From: Bombardia bombarda | Lineage: Eukaryota > Ascomycota > Sordariomycetes > Sordariales > Lasiosphaeriaceae | Direction of reading: 5' to 3' | Length of the DNA stretch: 64,000 bases | Assembly (NCBI GenBank): GCA_030512295.1 | Contig: JAULSR010000007.1 | Location: 1,078,501 to 1,142,500, forward strand | Shown: one piece after another, positions 1 to 11,827 of the stretch | How the letters are laid out: the number at the start of each line of letters is the position of its first letter | How positions within the stretch are numbered: position 1 is the stretch's first letter | Position numbers and translations under genes: made by a program | The notes under the pieces: generated by a model | Told to the model about the DNA's origin: nothing | The model's input: only the letters and a program-made list of their open reading frames with translations | The model's database searches: none

Positions 1-233
1 GCCCGCAATCATTTTAGAAAATCGGCTAGACCAAAGGCTGTCTGAACTGCTTGATAAAGATGGTGCAATACTACTGCCATGCTAGCCCTTCTGGTCGACA
101 GATGGACAGGATCAAGATTGTTTTTACTCCATCTTGCACCTTCTGTTCCTCCTTTAATCTTTTCTCGCGGAGTACCCCATGATCCCGCCCCAAAGTCTTT
201 CCATCACCATATCCACTCAGAGGTGACCCAGTC

Positions 234-1367
234 CTAGTCCTCCTTCTCCAACTTCCAACGCCACTCCCCCTGACAATCGCTCACCAGCTCCAAATCAATC
301 GCCTCCAGCCACTCCTCCCCAATCAACTCGGTATAGCCCAGCACAATGATATCCCACGGCAGCGCTGCATCGTTCAGCTCGGCACAGACGATGGTTCCGA
401 GCTCGTCGTCTGTAAGATGGACGACCGCCTCGACTTTCCTGCCGTCAATCATCTGATACTCGATCCTGCGTCGACGGCCAGCCATCGCTTTCCACGGCCG
501 ACTCTCCAAATGTATCTTTTCAGCCCTCTCGCCGATCGTGTCCCCACTTTGCAGACCGCGCCAGATGGCGAAGCGGATCTCGTGTAGGATGGAGTCGCAG
601 GTGTCCAAGTCCAAGTCCATGAGCGGGATCACACGCAAGGCGCCGAGGATGTACTGGGTCCACATGTCTGCCTGCTCCTGTTTCTTTTCGGCGTCTTCGA
701 GCGTGGTGGCAAAGCCGCGGATCAGCTTGATCTTTTGGTGCACTGTGTTGTTGTTGTTGTTCTTGGACTGCGAGAGGTTCAACCGTATCCTTCTGTAGAT
801 GGCCTTGAACTTGTCAGTGACCGGGAAGTCTTCGTGTGCCAGCTTCGCCACGGCCTGCCACAGGTCGGGCTGTAGGTCCTCGATCTTCTGTGCGGCGGCT
901 TGTCGGGCGCTCTTGCTGCTCTGGTCTTTGCCATCCGTCTCCAGGAGGGTCAACTGAGCTTCTAGTCCTTCCGCTCTGGCCTCTGCTGCCTTGGTGGCTT
1001 GCTCTTGGGCGATGAGCTGGCTGCGGAGATCGCCAACCTTGTCGAGACGCTGCCGGAGAGTCTTGACGAGCGCTGTCATGTCTTGGAGCCTCTTGTTCAG
1101 CTCTGCCTCGCCCACGGCCGCTGGCCCAGCTGGATCCGTGCTCTTCTTGGTTCTTTTCGCCTCTGGTGCGGCCTTGGAGGGACTGGCTGGGCGCTTATTT
1201 GCCTGTGGCTCAGGACGTGCTGTGGTCAAAGATTGATTGATGCTGTCGATTGTGTTTTTGCAGGCAGCGTCCTGCGAGGCTTTGTCCACGGCATGGTCGT
1301 TGATGGTCTTTGCCATGGTCTCACTCTCATCGAGCGGAGCTGCGCGTTCTGGCTGCATTGGGGACAT
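234..1367 (-). CDS. Coiled-coil, probably nuclear hypothetical protein
   Basis: This is one uninterrupted 377-codon frame. The N-terminal ~85 residues are Ala/Pro/Lys-rich and low in complexity, with a bipartite basic cluster (KRPAS...KAAPEAKRTKK, about residues 58-75) that looks like a nuclear localisation signal. Residues ~88-145 form an Ala/Gln/Glu/Leu-rich heptad stretch typical of a coiled coil. A globular, Trp-containing C-terminal half follows and includes a five-Asn run. No enzyme motif, transmembrane segment or signal peptide is visible. I took the first ATG of the frame; an in-frame Met lies three codons downstream. I do not recognise the family. The length, the uniform composition and the absence of antisense coding logic argue for a real gene. 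Function unknown. Confidence 0.65.
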   Translation of the reverse strand: MSPMQPERAAPLDESETMAKTINDHAVDKASQDAACKNTIDSINQSLTTARPEPQANKRPASPSKAAPEAKRTKKSTDPAGPAAVGEAELNKRLQDMTALVKTLRQRLDKVGDLRSQLIAQEQATKAAEARAEGLEAQLTLLETDGKDQSSKSARQAAAQKIEDLQPDLWQAVAKLAHEDFPVTDKFKAIYRRIRLNLSQSKNNNNNTVHQKIKLIRGFATTLEDAEKKQEQADMWTQYILGALRVIPLMDLDLDTCDSILHEIRFAIWRGLQSGDTIGERAEKIHLESRPWKAMAGRRRRIEYQMIDGRKVEAVVHLTDDELGTIVCAELNDAALPWDIIVLGYTELIGEEWLEAIDLELVSDCQGEWRWKLEKED

Positions 1368-3000
1368 GGCTGGTGAAATCTTGGAGATGGATTTTCTTGA
1401 CGGTATGATGCGAGTGTTCAGATTGGTCTGGGTTGCTCAAGAAGCTCAGGAAATGCTGTGAGGTGACTTGACTGGAAATATTTTCCAAGGGGACAGAACT
1501 TGGAGCGAATTCGAGATTTTATGTTCTATGTGCGAGTTCCGTCTGAAAATTCTTGCTGCCCCCCTGCTATTATTTTGCTATTCTTGAGCTTCCCTATTGT
1601 TCTCGTTAAACATCCTCACTTCTTTCCTCAATAAATTGTGTAACGTATTCGTTCGCCCTTCGCAGAACAATTGGTTTGCTGACAGACTTTGCTCTAGTCT
1701 ATTGTTCTTGTCCATCGCTGAAACGTTTGGCTTGGATTTTATCGTTGGCATTGTTCTCGCTCCAGGATGTATCAACGAAAGGTCAGCAAACCTCTTCAGC
1801 CGCCGTAGCTTACATTGAGAATAGCACGACTTACAGACACAAATGAATCGGCCTGCACCATTTACTTCGCCGTGCAGCGGTGCCTAAGAAGGTTCGGAAA
1901 GGGCATGTCTTCTTGTCCACTTGGCAACCGCAGCCGCTCCAACGTGTGACAATCTCCAGATTGTTCACGTCGTTCGGGACATAGACCTCCTCTTCTTTCG
2001 CAACCTCAACGCCTGAAGATAAAACGTCAGGTCGGAAATATTCAGATAGATTTGAGGATATTTGCTGGCGGCTGAAAAAGAGTGTGGGGGGAAAAGAGTC
2101 GGCAAGCAGCGAGCGAAGAAGGAATCGATTAAAGAAGGCGGGGCAGGAGCTCGGATTGTCTTAACATAAAATAAAGCCGCTTTATATACTTATGGACCAG
2201 ATAATCCGAAACGCGCTTTTATCAGATACTAATAAACCTCATCTTATGAAGAAGAAGTGAGCCCGCGCCCCCGTTACGGGCCAAAAATTCCGCAAAAAAA
2301 CACTAACGCACTACTCGGTCCTTTTTTCAGGTCGGGTGGTATGGTTTAGATTAGATAGAAGACCGAATTAGAATGTCGAACAGACACCAAACCAGTCAAG
2401 CTAGCAACCCAAGCAACGCCGTAGAAATCAACGCCGTAGAAATGAAAATTTCCCAAGCAGATGTGCCGTCGTCGCCAACAGGCGAGCTAGCAGTGTCAAG
2501 ATTATTATATCAAATCATCTGCGTGATCCCTCACGAACATGTGTATAAGATCGACCGCACACCGAAGAGACTACCGAGAAGCCATGTTGGAACGACGTCG
2601 AGGGACCCAAAAAGGAACATCTTCACTCTGGAACGACCTTCTTCGAAGATGTCCGTCATCTTCCGCTGATGCCGATGATTCCGATGTCTTCGGTCCTAAA
2701 AGCGAGCGGTGCTGTTTCAAGTGTGGCGAGGTGGCTACGGCGGGTACCCGAACAGCTACTCTGTTTTCATCTTGCCCTTATATCAGTAAAGTTTAGTAAC
2801 AAAGAAGCCTTATACTCATACACTGTCCAACAACACACAGGTGTTGTTCTTATGGGAACTACCATTCAAAGACGGATATTTAAAGGCTTCCCCAACCCTT
2901 CATCCGTCTCTATCAGTGGACCAACTCTCACCAACTCACCACCCTACTTGATTCTGATATCACTTACATCAACGTAAACTCACAATCAGAAATCTCCACC
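1368..3000. other. Mostly non-coding interval with AT-rich stretch
   Basis: No convincing gene is seen. Positions ~2160-2360 are AT-rich. A 98-codon plus-strand frame at 2373-2669 begins after an AT-rich leader and is polar and low in complexity at its start; it could be a small gene or a relic, but there is no recognisable motif. A second weak frame at 1578-1775 (minus) is also unsupported. Confidence 0.4.
2873..2884 (+). promoter_or_regulatory. TATA-like core promoter of the 73-aa protein gene
   Basis: A TATTTAAAG-like element lies about 125 bp before the ATG at 3001. It is followed by a C/T-rich, A/C-rich leader ending in CCACCATGCC, a good fungal translation-start context. The order TATA, pyrimidine-rich start region, leader, ATG is what supports the small gene downstream. 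Confidence 0.4.
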
Positions 3001-3222
3001 ATGCCTAACAATAAATCGTACAAGAGCAAATCCGAGGCGAAGCGTGCTGAGCGCCTTCCAAACACCTCCTCTGTCACCTTCATGCTTTGGGCTGCTGGAC
3101 AGCTTAGACCTAAGCATGCCCACAAATCCAAGAAGTCCAGCTCTAAATCTCAGAGCAATAACTGGGATGATTTTGGCATCAAGGATGACAATCACAAGAG
3201 CTCTGGCAGTAAGACTAAATAA
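3001..3222 (+). CDS. Small basic Ser/Lys-rich protein (73 aa), unknown
   Basis: This is a 73-residue frame with a strong start context (CCACCATGCC) and a promoter-like upstream region. The protein is hydrophilic and very rich in Lys and Ser, with clusters such as KSKSEAKRAER near the N-terminus and SKKSSSKSQS in the middle. It also has one short apolar patch (VTFMLWAAG, about residues 26-34). There is no signal peptide. Such proteins are usually unannotated, and I do not recognise a family. The start context and leader make translation more likely than for other short frames nearby. It could instead be the first exon of a longer gene, but no good downstream splice partner is evident. Confidence 0.4.
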   Translation: MPNNKSYKSKSEAKRAERLPNTSSVTFMLWAAGQLRPKHAHKSKKSSSKSQSNNWDDFGIKDDNHKSSGSKTK

Positions 3223-3905
3223 GTTCGCAGTCTGCCTTGCTTGTGGAACTAACTAAACCCGCGCTGTGCACCCAAACCCCAAACGGGACGGCGACAATGC
3301 CGGAATACACATGTATTTTTACCTAATACAGAAAGAAAAAAAAAATGTAACCCTAATTACATCATTTCTCTCCATAATAATCGTGATAATGCACTCTGTG
3401 AATCCACAATATCTCTTGTTTTATAGATATAAAAAAGGTAACCAAAAGAAAAAAGAATGCCAAAGGCGCCTTTGGTGATCGAGGGGCCAATGTAGCGCGC
3501 TTATACACCCGGGTGCATGTGTACTACTGTGAATCAGAACTCACGGTGAAGGAAGGTACTGACCACTACCTTAATAATTACAGTTGCACAGCTCACTACA
3601 TACAGCACCAGTGCTACCTTATAAACTCGCTAGATTTCAGGTTCTAAGCCTGCAACCATGATCTCTCGATCCGTTCAAAAGACGACGCCGTGGATGTGAA
3701 AAGCCACCGGACAGCCTACTTATCGTCATACTTGTTTTTAAGATTGCACCACAGGATATACGAATGCTGCGGAAGTACGTAAACAAGGTGTGTTATTCTC
3801 CTATAATACCAAAATGCTACCCAGTCAGTCCAACGACATCTATTGCATCACCAAAGTCATTCTGTCCACGAAGCTTGGCCCCTTGTATATGGTATTCCCA
3901 TCACT
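3223..3905. other. Intergenic, nothing recognisable
   Basis: This AT-rich gap lies between the small basic protein gene and the 3' end of the ABC transporter gene. It contains A-runs near 3340 and 3430. No gene, tRNA or repeat could be supported. Confidence 0.5.
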
Positions 3906-6900
3906 TCAGTTTCCATTCATCCGACACAGTTTAGCAAACCTCGTATCCCCAGCCATCAGCTCCTCCGGGTCGCCGAACTCCACCAACGCCCCATCATCCA
4001 GCAGCGCAACCCTGTCATATCGAGAAACGTGCCTCAGCCGGTGCATCACAGCCAGCACCGTGCAACCCCGGAATTCGGTATCAATAATCTCTTGCATGAC
4101 CGATTCCGTCTCGCTGTCAACACTGCACCACAACAAGTTAGAATTTGCGCATCGAGATCAAGCAGGAGAGATATGAAATGTAGTCAAACGCAACCAACCT
4201 GCTCATAGCCTCATCCAACACCACCACCTTGCATTTCTTTACCATGGCTCTTGCAAGACAGAAAAGCTGCTTCTGTCCTGCCGACCACATCGTTTCGTCC
4301 ATTTCCCCATCCAACCCACCATGCTGGTCTTTGATAATGGCCCAAAGCCCCACTCGCTCAAGTGCCCTTATCATCATCTCCTCGCCATCCGGAACGGCTG
4401 ACAACGACTGCAGGGGGTCAAGATTGAAACGTATGCTCCCCGGCATCAGGAATGGGTCCTGCGGCACGACGTTGATAACATGTGAACGAACGTAAGCGTG
4501 CGATAGTGTAGAAATGTCGACGCCGTCGAGGGTGATCTTTCCCTTCTGTGCCTCGATCATCTTCAAGAGAGAGAGAATAAGCGACGTCTTTCCACTGCCA
4601 GATCGGCCGCATATGGCAATGTGCTGGCGAGGTTGTATCGAAAGCGAGATGTTCTTGAGTATCGGTTCGTCGAGTAACCTGATGGTATTTGTTGGGATCA
4701 TTACCCAATCATGCTTGTAGAGGGAAGAGAAACTCACTCATATGAAACAACAACGTTCTCAAACTCCAGTGCGCCTGCTTGTGGCCATCCTATCGGGATT
4801 ACCGCAGCCACCCCAGTGTCCGCGGTAATCTCTTCAGACTCTGTGTCAGCTACAAACCTTTGGATCCTTGCCACAGCTCCAACACTCGACTCCATCCTCG
4901 TCCACTGCTGGATAAGTCTCGTCAAAGCCTCGCTAAATCCAATGACCATCACCAAGCTCACACCAACACTCCCAGTGCTGAATTTATTGTGCCACGTAAC
5001 GACCGTCCCGACGAGAACAACAGCAAGGACCGCTACAATAAGATTCAACACAAATGCCAGCCATGTCTGAATGCATTTCTGGAGGTACGCTGGCCGCTGC
5101 AACGTGTCGATGAATTCATGGTTCCGTTCTTGGTAGTGCGTCTGCCAGCCGAACGCGCGGATGGTTGCCGCACCAGCCACCGATTCGGTGAAGTGGGTGT
5201 ACAAAGGTGCCGCGGCTTCGATGCCCAGAAGGCGGACCTGTCGGGAGGTCTGGAGGTAGAAGCGCTGGAGGAAATACACCACTGTGCCAATCACAGGTAT
5301 GGCGGCACCAAGATACTGGGAGAAGATGGCGAGTATTGCGATTTTGGCAAGTATGGTAACGGCAGCTACATAGGTTAGCTGACCGGCTGAAGTATTCTGA
5401 GTGAGAAGAACAATCCAGATTGGACTCTTACTTGACGTATAGTTTACCATCCTACTTGGCAGGTCCATATCTATCAGTTCCATGTCTTGACTGAACCTAG
5501 ATCCAAGAGGCGTCTTCATCAGTACATCACCATCAGCCGCCCTGTCCCAGCCAAGAAAAGAAAAGAACTCACCGATTCAGAAGGTCTCCGCTGTCTATGG
5601 TTGCAAAGAAACGAAACGGTGCCCTATAACCAAACAAATAAGTTCAAAGCCGTCAGGCTGTCGGTTATGGTAGTCAGTCACTGACTTAAGGGTTGCATTC
5701 AGAAGATCAAAGTGCAGGCCAACAGCCGTGTTGGAAATAATAGAAACAAAGGCAAACCTGGGTCGCACTCGTCAGTCAATGATGCTAAAGTCTTGTACTA
5801 GGAAGACTGACCAGCAAGCGGCCGTCGCTCCTAGTGTTGCCAGAACACCAAACATTGTATAAACGCCAATGTACATGCCCACATCCTTATTTGGCTCTGC
5901 AGTGTTGGTATCAGACCACCACTTCACCCACACAGCTGTAGGAGTGCATGATTCTAGTTAGCTATCCCAATGCGTCTCAAAAACTGTTGTTCGCAGCGCT
6001 CCCGACTTACCAGAGAACTCAGTGCAAAAGACCAACACAATGATAGATGCCACGTAAAGACTCACAACAAGGTAGCCGGCAGTCTCCGCGTAGTACTTAT
6101 ATACAGATAAGTCTCCGTTCTTTCGTCTCATGTCAGTGAGGAGGGGACCTTCAGTATCTTCGATGACACTCGAGTCACCTTGATTCAAGATTTCTACAGT
6201 TTGAGAAGCTTCTGAGTGTTGTGCGTCCGACTTTTGATCGAGAATTCCGTCACCAGATGATGAGAGCGATAAGCCAAGCTTGCCTACATATCCATCACTG
6301 CTGTCTAAAAGAGCTGCAGGACTTCCAATCTCCAGGATCTCGCCATCCTTAAGAGCAATGATGGTGTCTGCGAGCGACATAATTTTGTGGCTATGAGTGG
6401 CGATAACCACCGTAATATCATTCTTCCTCAGAAGGCCAGTTCTCTGCCCAAACAGCCGAGAGGATATACGGTTGACAGTATCAACGTCCATGCCGCTGAA
6501 CACATCATCGAGGATATATACTGTTTTACGAGAGTATATAGCTCGTGCCAGGGCCTGTTCTCATATGATGAGTCAGTGCAGTCATGACCCAGGCAAAGAA
6601 ACACACAACTCACAATCCGTTGCTTCTGTCCCCCACTAAGATTTACTCCCTTGCTCCCCACGCGGGTTCCATCTCCCCGGGGCAGTTGTGTAATATCTGT
6701 GTCGAGCCCGCAAGCCGAAATAACACTGTCATACCATTTTGGATGGTACGGTGATACCCCGAGGATGTTTTGCCGAATTGAGCTGTTATGAAGCCAGGGC
6801 TGCTGAGAGCAGTATGCCGTGGTCCCGTCAGCTCCCCGTGTCCCTCCCTCCGATGCTTTGTCGGAGATATTGGTTGCAGGAGAAACAGCCATTTCACCAA

Positions 6901-9124
6901 GCAGAGTGTTCAAGAAGGCCGACTTCCCACATCCCACCGAGCCGACAATGGCGGTCACTCCCCCTTGATCAATCTCAACCTTCAGGTTCTTCAACACTGG
7001 TGAACCTTTCTTGTCCCATCCAAAACTTTGGCCTTTGAATGAAATAATGTGCTTTCTCGGAGGCGCAGGCTTGGGGGCAGTATTGACGGCGGCGTGACTA
7101 CTGTTCCTCGGCCTCAAAAGCTCAAGATCATGGCTAGCTTCAAGCGAAGGAATGAGGTCTTTCTCACTTGTTGTTTGAGGTATTGATGACAGGCCGTAGT
7201 TGCAGAATTTTTGGATGCGTTCGAAACTGGCAGTGCACTGCCAGATAGCCGGAGACAGTTGGATGAAAGCGACCACGGGCGTAGTCAATAGTGCAATCAA
7301 TGCAATTGAAGTAAATGCCTGAGCCGTGAGCAATGTCTCGTGCCTCCAGAAGACGGAAATGATGACATAGACGGCGAAAGTGACGACGGGTGCGAGGTTG
7401 ATAGGGGTGAGTGAAAATAAAAGGTTCACGACAAGCAGTTTTCTAAACGATTTTGAGGTATTGATCTCTTCCACACGCCGGTCCTGGACGATAGTGGACA
7501 TGGCCTTGGTTAATCCCAACATCTTGACAGCTTTCATATCACCCAGCATGGACGTGGTAATCCGAAGACGTTCCTGGATCCTCTCAATCCAGTGCCGCTG
7601 AGCCGTCTTTGTGAGAACCGAGATCTTGCTTGTAGCGCCAATGAAAACGACTACAAGCATGATGGGGGCAAGACAGGCCAGAGAGAGCTGCTGCCCAAGG
7701 AGCCAGCCGGCAATGACAATGTCGAGCAATGAGGCCCATACATCGTGAAAGGACCGCATTGACTCAGCAATACGCTCCACGTCGGTGCCCATCAGAGTGA
7801 CGGCAGTAATCTCTTCCATGTCTGCTCCTCGCGTTTGCATTGCGTGCTTAAAGACAAGCGCAATCAAGCCGCCACGTAGTCTGGTGGTGAAGCGAACGGC
7901 TTGGTACTGATAGATGGAGCTTGATATCTGTGTAGCAAGCACTTGGAGTCAGATAAATAAACGGTTCGTAAAAGGCCTTGTCGGCTTACCGCAAGGCCCA
8001 TGTAAACAAGAGCCCATGCGCCTATCAGGCCCTTTCCATGGTTCCCGTCGGGGTCTGTCTGCCCAACAAACGCTATAGCCGTGTTGATGAGAAATGGTTG
8101 GCAGAAGGTAAACGCTGTCAGGCATAATCGAGGAATGACGGGAGACGCAAATGAAAAGAAGTAGCTTTGAAGGCAGGCTCGTAAAAGGCTATGACGGCCT
8201 TGGTGGTTATCTGGCAGGCAATATTACAATTTTAGTGAGTAGCAGCACAAAGTAGCAGCACCAATGCACCACACTCACACTTTTCCCAGGTTGCTACGAG
8301 TTTCTCGCCCAAGAGTTGACTTTCAAGCTTAGCGTCAAGTGCAGGTAAGTGGTGGACCGAAAGAATGTTGGAGTATCCCAAACGAAAGGTAGTCACCAGC
8401 CAGGTGAAGCACGTCCTGGTCCAAAACCCGCTGTATTCCTCGGGCGCGCGAGATTTCTTATTCTCAGTGACAAGACGAGACTTATTCTCGATAGACTCGA
8501 GAACCAGGGCCGTTACGGTCAGGGCGAAGATGGCCGTCGTGAGGACCGGTACTGCAACGGCAGAGCCGAGACTGCCAAGAGGTACAAGCAACCATGTTGT
8601 GCGGGTTCGAGCAATACTCAATATGATTGACACCGAGAGATAGAGACTGAGCAGAGTCGATGGGCGGGACGATCGCTTGTGATCCAAGATGGACAAGGCC
8701 AATGCGGTGCCCGTCGCAAGCAGAGCCAAAACATCGGCAGCGACCGATATACGCGTCCCATATTGCTGGCTCCGGGTGCGGAGGACCAAAAAGGCTAGTT
8801 GAACAGCAAATAGACTTGACAAGGCAAACTGGAGAAAGGGTATGATGTAAGCATTTCTGTTCTCCTCTCGAAGGGAACATTGCAGACAGACGAGAGACAT
8901 ACCAATTTGCCTGCCAAAAGCTTGGGTCGGCGCGACTCGGACGTGACTGCCCTTTTAAACAGTGGCAGAATTCGTAAGGGAGCAAGGATGAGGAAGACTG
9001 CGGCAGGTAGGCATGTAAAGAAAATGTCTTCAAATTGCAATGTAAAATCGAAAGAACGACAGCCAGGGTCGACTCGAGGTCCAAAAGACCTGTCACTGTC
9101 TGCCTGGCAGCTTATGGTCGTCAT
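3906..9124 (-). CDS. ABCC-type (MRP-like) full ABC transporter, 12 exons
   Basis: Transport ATPase of the ABCC family, expected in the vacuolar or plasma membrane and exporting organic anions, conjugates or drugs; the substrate cannot be told. Exon 1 (MTTISCQADSDRSFGP...) is the typical start of fungal ABCC proteins and leads into a TMD0, TMD1, NBD1, TMD2, NBD2 order. NBD1 has Walker A GSVGCGKS, signature LSGGQKQR and Walker B VYILDD, with Asp replacing the catalytic Glu as is usual in ABCC NBD1. NBD2 has Walker A GRSGSGKT, signature WSAGQKQL, and LDEAM|SSVDSET rebuilt across the last intron, plus an H-loop MHRL. I infer eleven short introns; splicing gives about 1,500 residues, normal for the family. 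One intron (5366-5431) is 66 nt and stop-free, so its retention keeps the frame. No inactivating lesion was found. It is divergent from the amidase gene. Confidence 0.9.
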
Positions 9125-9661
9125 GACTCAACTCCTCTCCTCTGGTGGGGAGGAAATAGGCCCTCAGTGTTTGGGGAGGGGCATCTCATGATTTTAGGCA
9201 TGGAGGGGGAAGTTGCGGGTTCCAACGTGCCTTCCCTAACACCTTCATGGAATTAACGCGTAAACGGGCAGTTTTAGCCTAGAGTTATACGCACCTACTT
9301 CGTATGCCTAATCGCGCAACGCAATAGGGGGCCCCTAGCTCTAACACCCTTCTCTCCAGTCTCCACTGCTCTCCATTTGGTTCTTGGCAGCCATGGTCAT
9401 TATTCTGCTGCCTTCTGGATGCTTGGGCAGACAATTATAACCACCAACTGCGTCGTGCATCTCATTTCCAATCACGCGCCGTTTTGTGGTTACGTACCTC
9501 ACAAAAATCGTTTGAATCCGCAGTTCTAGCTACCTACCACCAGTCAAACAAAGCATACAACACAATATAGGGAAACAAAGGTCACCTACAAAACTACATC
9601 TTTGACCTCCACTTCCAGAAAACTTTTACCAATTCCTCCAAAATTTTGCATCACGAATACA
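9125..9661. promoter_or_regulatory. Shared divergent promoter region, ABC transporter/amidase
   Basis: These 537 bp separate the two start codons of oppositely transcribed genes, so both promoters must lie here. The amidase side is A/C-rich (9540-9660), as in many fungal leaders. I could not assign specific operator sites. Confidence 0.5.
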
Positions 9662-11574
9662 ATGTCAATCAACGTGCTTACAACAAACGCAGTCGATCTT
9701 GAACAACTACTGCAGACAGGGAAAATCACCAGTGTTCAAATAGTACACGAATACCTCGCTCAAATTGACCGCCACGAGCACTCGTTCAATGCCTTCATCT
9801 CAATCGCACCTCGCGAAGCGTTGCTTAGATCTGCTGCCGCCTTGGACCAGGAGCGGGGTCAGGGCCGGATCAGGAGCCGACTTCATGGCATTCCTATTGT
9901 TCTGAAGGTACGACATAGATCCAATGCCTGCAGTACCCAAGCTTTCTTTACTGACATTGGGTCAAGGACTGCTTCATCACCGCATCCGATCTCGGAATGG
10001 GGACGACGGCTGGATCATGGGCTCTGGCTGGCGCCAAGTCAAGGACAAATTCGGCCATTGCGCAAAAGCTGATTGATGCCGGTTTGCTGATCCTGGGCAA
10101 AACCAACATGACGGCGAGTAGAAGAAGGGGGTCAGGCCTTGAAAGAGCCATGCAACTAACGAAATCGCACAGGAATTCGCCGGCATGAAGATGAGCATGA
10201 TGATGCCTGGGTGGTCTGCCTACGGCGGCCAAACACTTTCTCCATATGTAGGGCGGATAGAGGACGGCGAGACGATTCTAGGTCATTCGGTGAGTGCGCC
10301 AGACAACGATGTAAGAGGCTCGAGGCTGACAAACTGACAGTCACCTGGAGGTTCGTCAACGGGCTCTGCGGCAGCTGTTGCGGCAGGATTCTCCCCTCTA
10401 GCCATGGCGACTGAGACACTCGGGTCCATCGTCACCCCCGCGACTCGCGCCGCCCTCTACGCTCTCAAGCCTACTGTCGGGGTCCAAAATACATACGGGA
10501 TGTACACCCTGACGGAGTTCTTCGACAGCCCTGGGCTCATGGCAAAGTCATTGGCAGATGTATTGGCGATAACTGAGATACTTCTGGGCCGTTCGTTCAG
10601 CTCTGCAAACATGGGAAGTTGGACGGGTTTGTCCGTTGCTTTTCTCGACCCAGATGTGTGGAATATGAATGAAGAACATTGCAGACAGTACGAGGGAACA
10701 GCGGAGCAAATGGTAACCTCGCGTTCTTAACATCACTTCGCAGAAGGCCTCGCTTTACTAATCGGTCATAGAAAGAGGAATACGAGGCCGCCATCTCAAG
10801 AATCAGGGACCAGGGCTGCTCTGTGAAGTACCCTGTTGACATCGCCTTCGTCTCAGATCTAACCGTTAACGGCCAGGGAGCTATCATGCCCATTGCGTGT
10901 AAGTGCGACAAACCAGGAGATGTGCTAGCCATTAGCTAATAACACGCAATACCGACAGTCTGGGATTTCAAGAACGTTTGCATTCCCCGGTTTTTGGAAG
11001 CCTTTGACGAATGTTCCGTGCGTAATCTAGATGACATTGTCAGATTCAACAAAGAAAACAAAGAAAAGTGTCTCCCACCCCGTACGTCAAAGACATCCTT
11101 GTTTGCCAGTCCTACCCTATTCCTATTACGATTTTGACATGTGCGACGTCTTTCAGCCCACACGGAGCAAGACGACCTCATCAAGGCACTCGCCAGCAAC
11201 GAGAAGGCCGAAGACATAACAGCGCTTAAAACAAAGCTGAGGGCGGTGGGAAAGAGAATTCTGGACAAGATACTCGACAGAGTTAGTATCATCGCCGCAC
11301 CTGGAGATTCTCCGCTGTGTGTCCACGCCGCGGTCGCTGGTACGTCCATTCTGACAGCCCTGCGCAAACCGACCCCTTGTCAGACGTCCTCTGTTAGCTA
11401 AATGTACATCCAGGCTACCCTATTGCCACGATCCCCGTCGGGCAGCTTAAGTACAACGGTCGGCCATTCGGAATCTGCCTCGTGGCAAAGGAGAATAACG
11501 AGGAAGTGCTCTTGCGTTTTATGGCAGCCTATGAAGCAGGGTCTGCACCTCGGGCAGTCCCGAATCTTGCTTAG
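9662..11574 (+). CDS. Amidase-signature family hydrolase
   Basis: Enzyme of the amidase signature family (Ser-cisSer-Lys), cleaving a C-N amide bond; substrate unknown, probably cytosolic as no signal peptide is seen. The start at 9662 (MSINVLTTNAVDLEQLLQ) gives the usual N-terminus; an upstream in-frame ATG at 9602 would add 20 residues. The triad is present: Lys in GIPIVLKD (split by intron 1), cis-Ser in GGSSTGSA, and the nucleophile in the TLGSIVTPATRAALYALKP block, with the conserved Gly-rich loop. Seven introns are inferred, including 10114-10172, 10290-10340, 10713-10771, 10899-10958, 11082-11156 and 11340-11413. The 10114-10172 intron must use a GC donor to give the family motif NMT|EFAGMK. 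The spliced protein ends ...APRAVPNLA. The neighbouring ABC exporter is divergent, which hints at common regulation. Confidence 0.87.
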
Positions 11575-11827
11575 AGTTGGCCGCTACTCCTCAACATTCC
11601 CTAATATCGGGGTTGTGAAAGAATACCTGCTCCTACTTCTTGAAGTGAGACTTGACCAGCAAAACGTTTTATTCTCTCTCTGCTGATCACAAAGCTACCT
11701 AGGTAGACGTTCGCGCTGCACAACTGCCACAACAATGCTTTGCACATCACATCGCACTACTACCCCTTGCACATCATTCTCCACGTGCACGTAAACCGGC
11801 AACAACGAAATCTTGTTCCCAACCCGT
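11575..11827. other. Tail-to-tail gap, amidase and DUF4360 gene
   Basis: Convergent 3' untranslated regions; no separate feature is seen. Confidence 0.4.
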
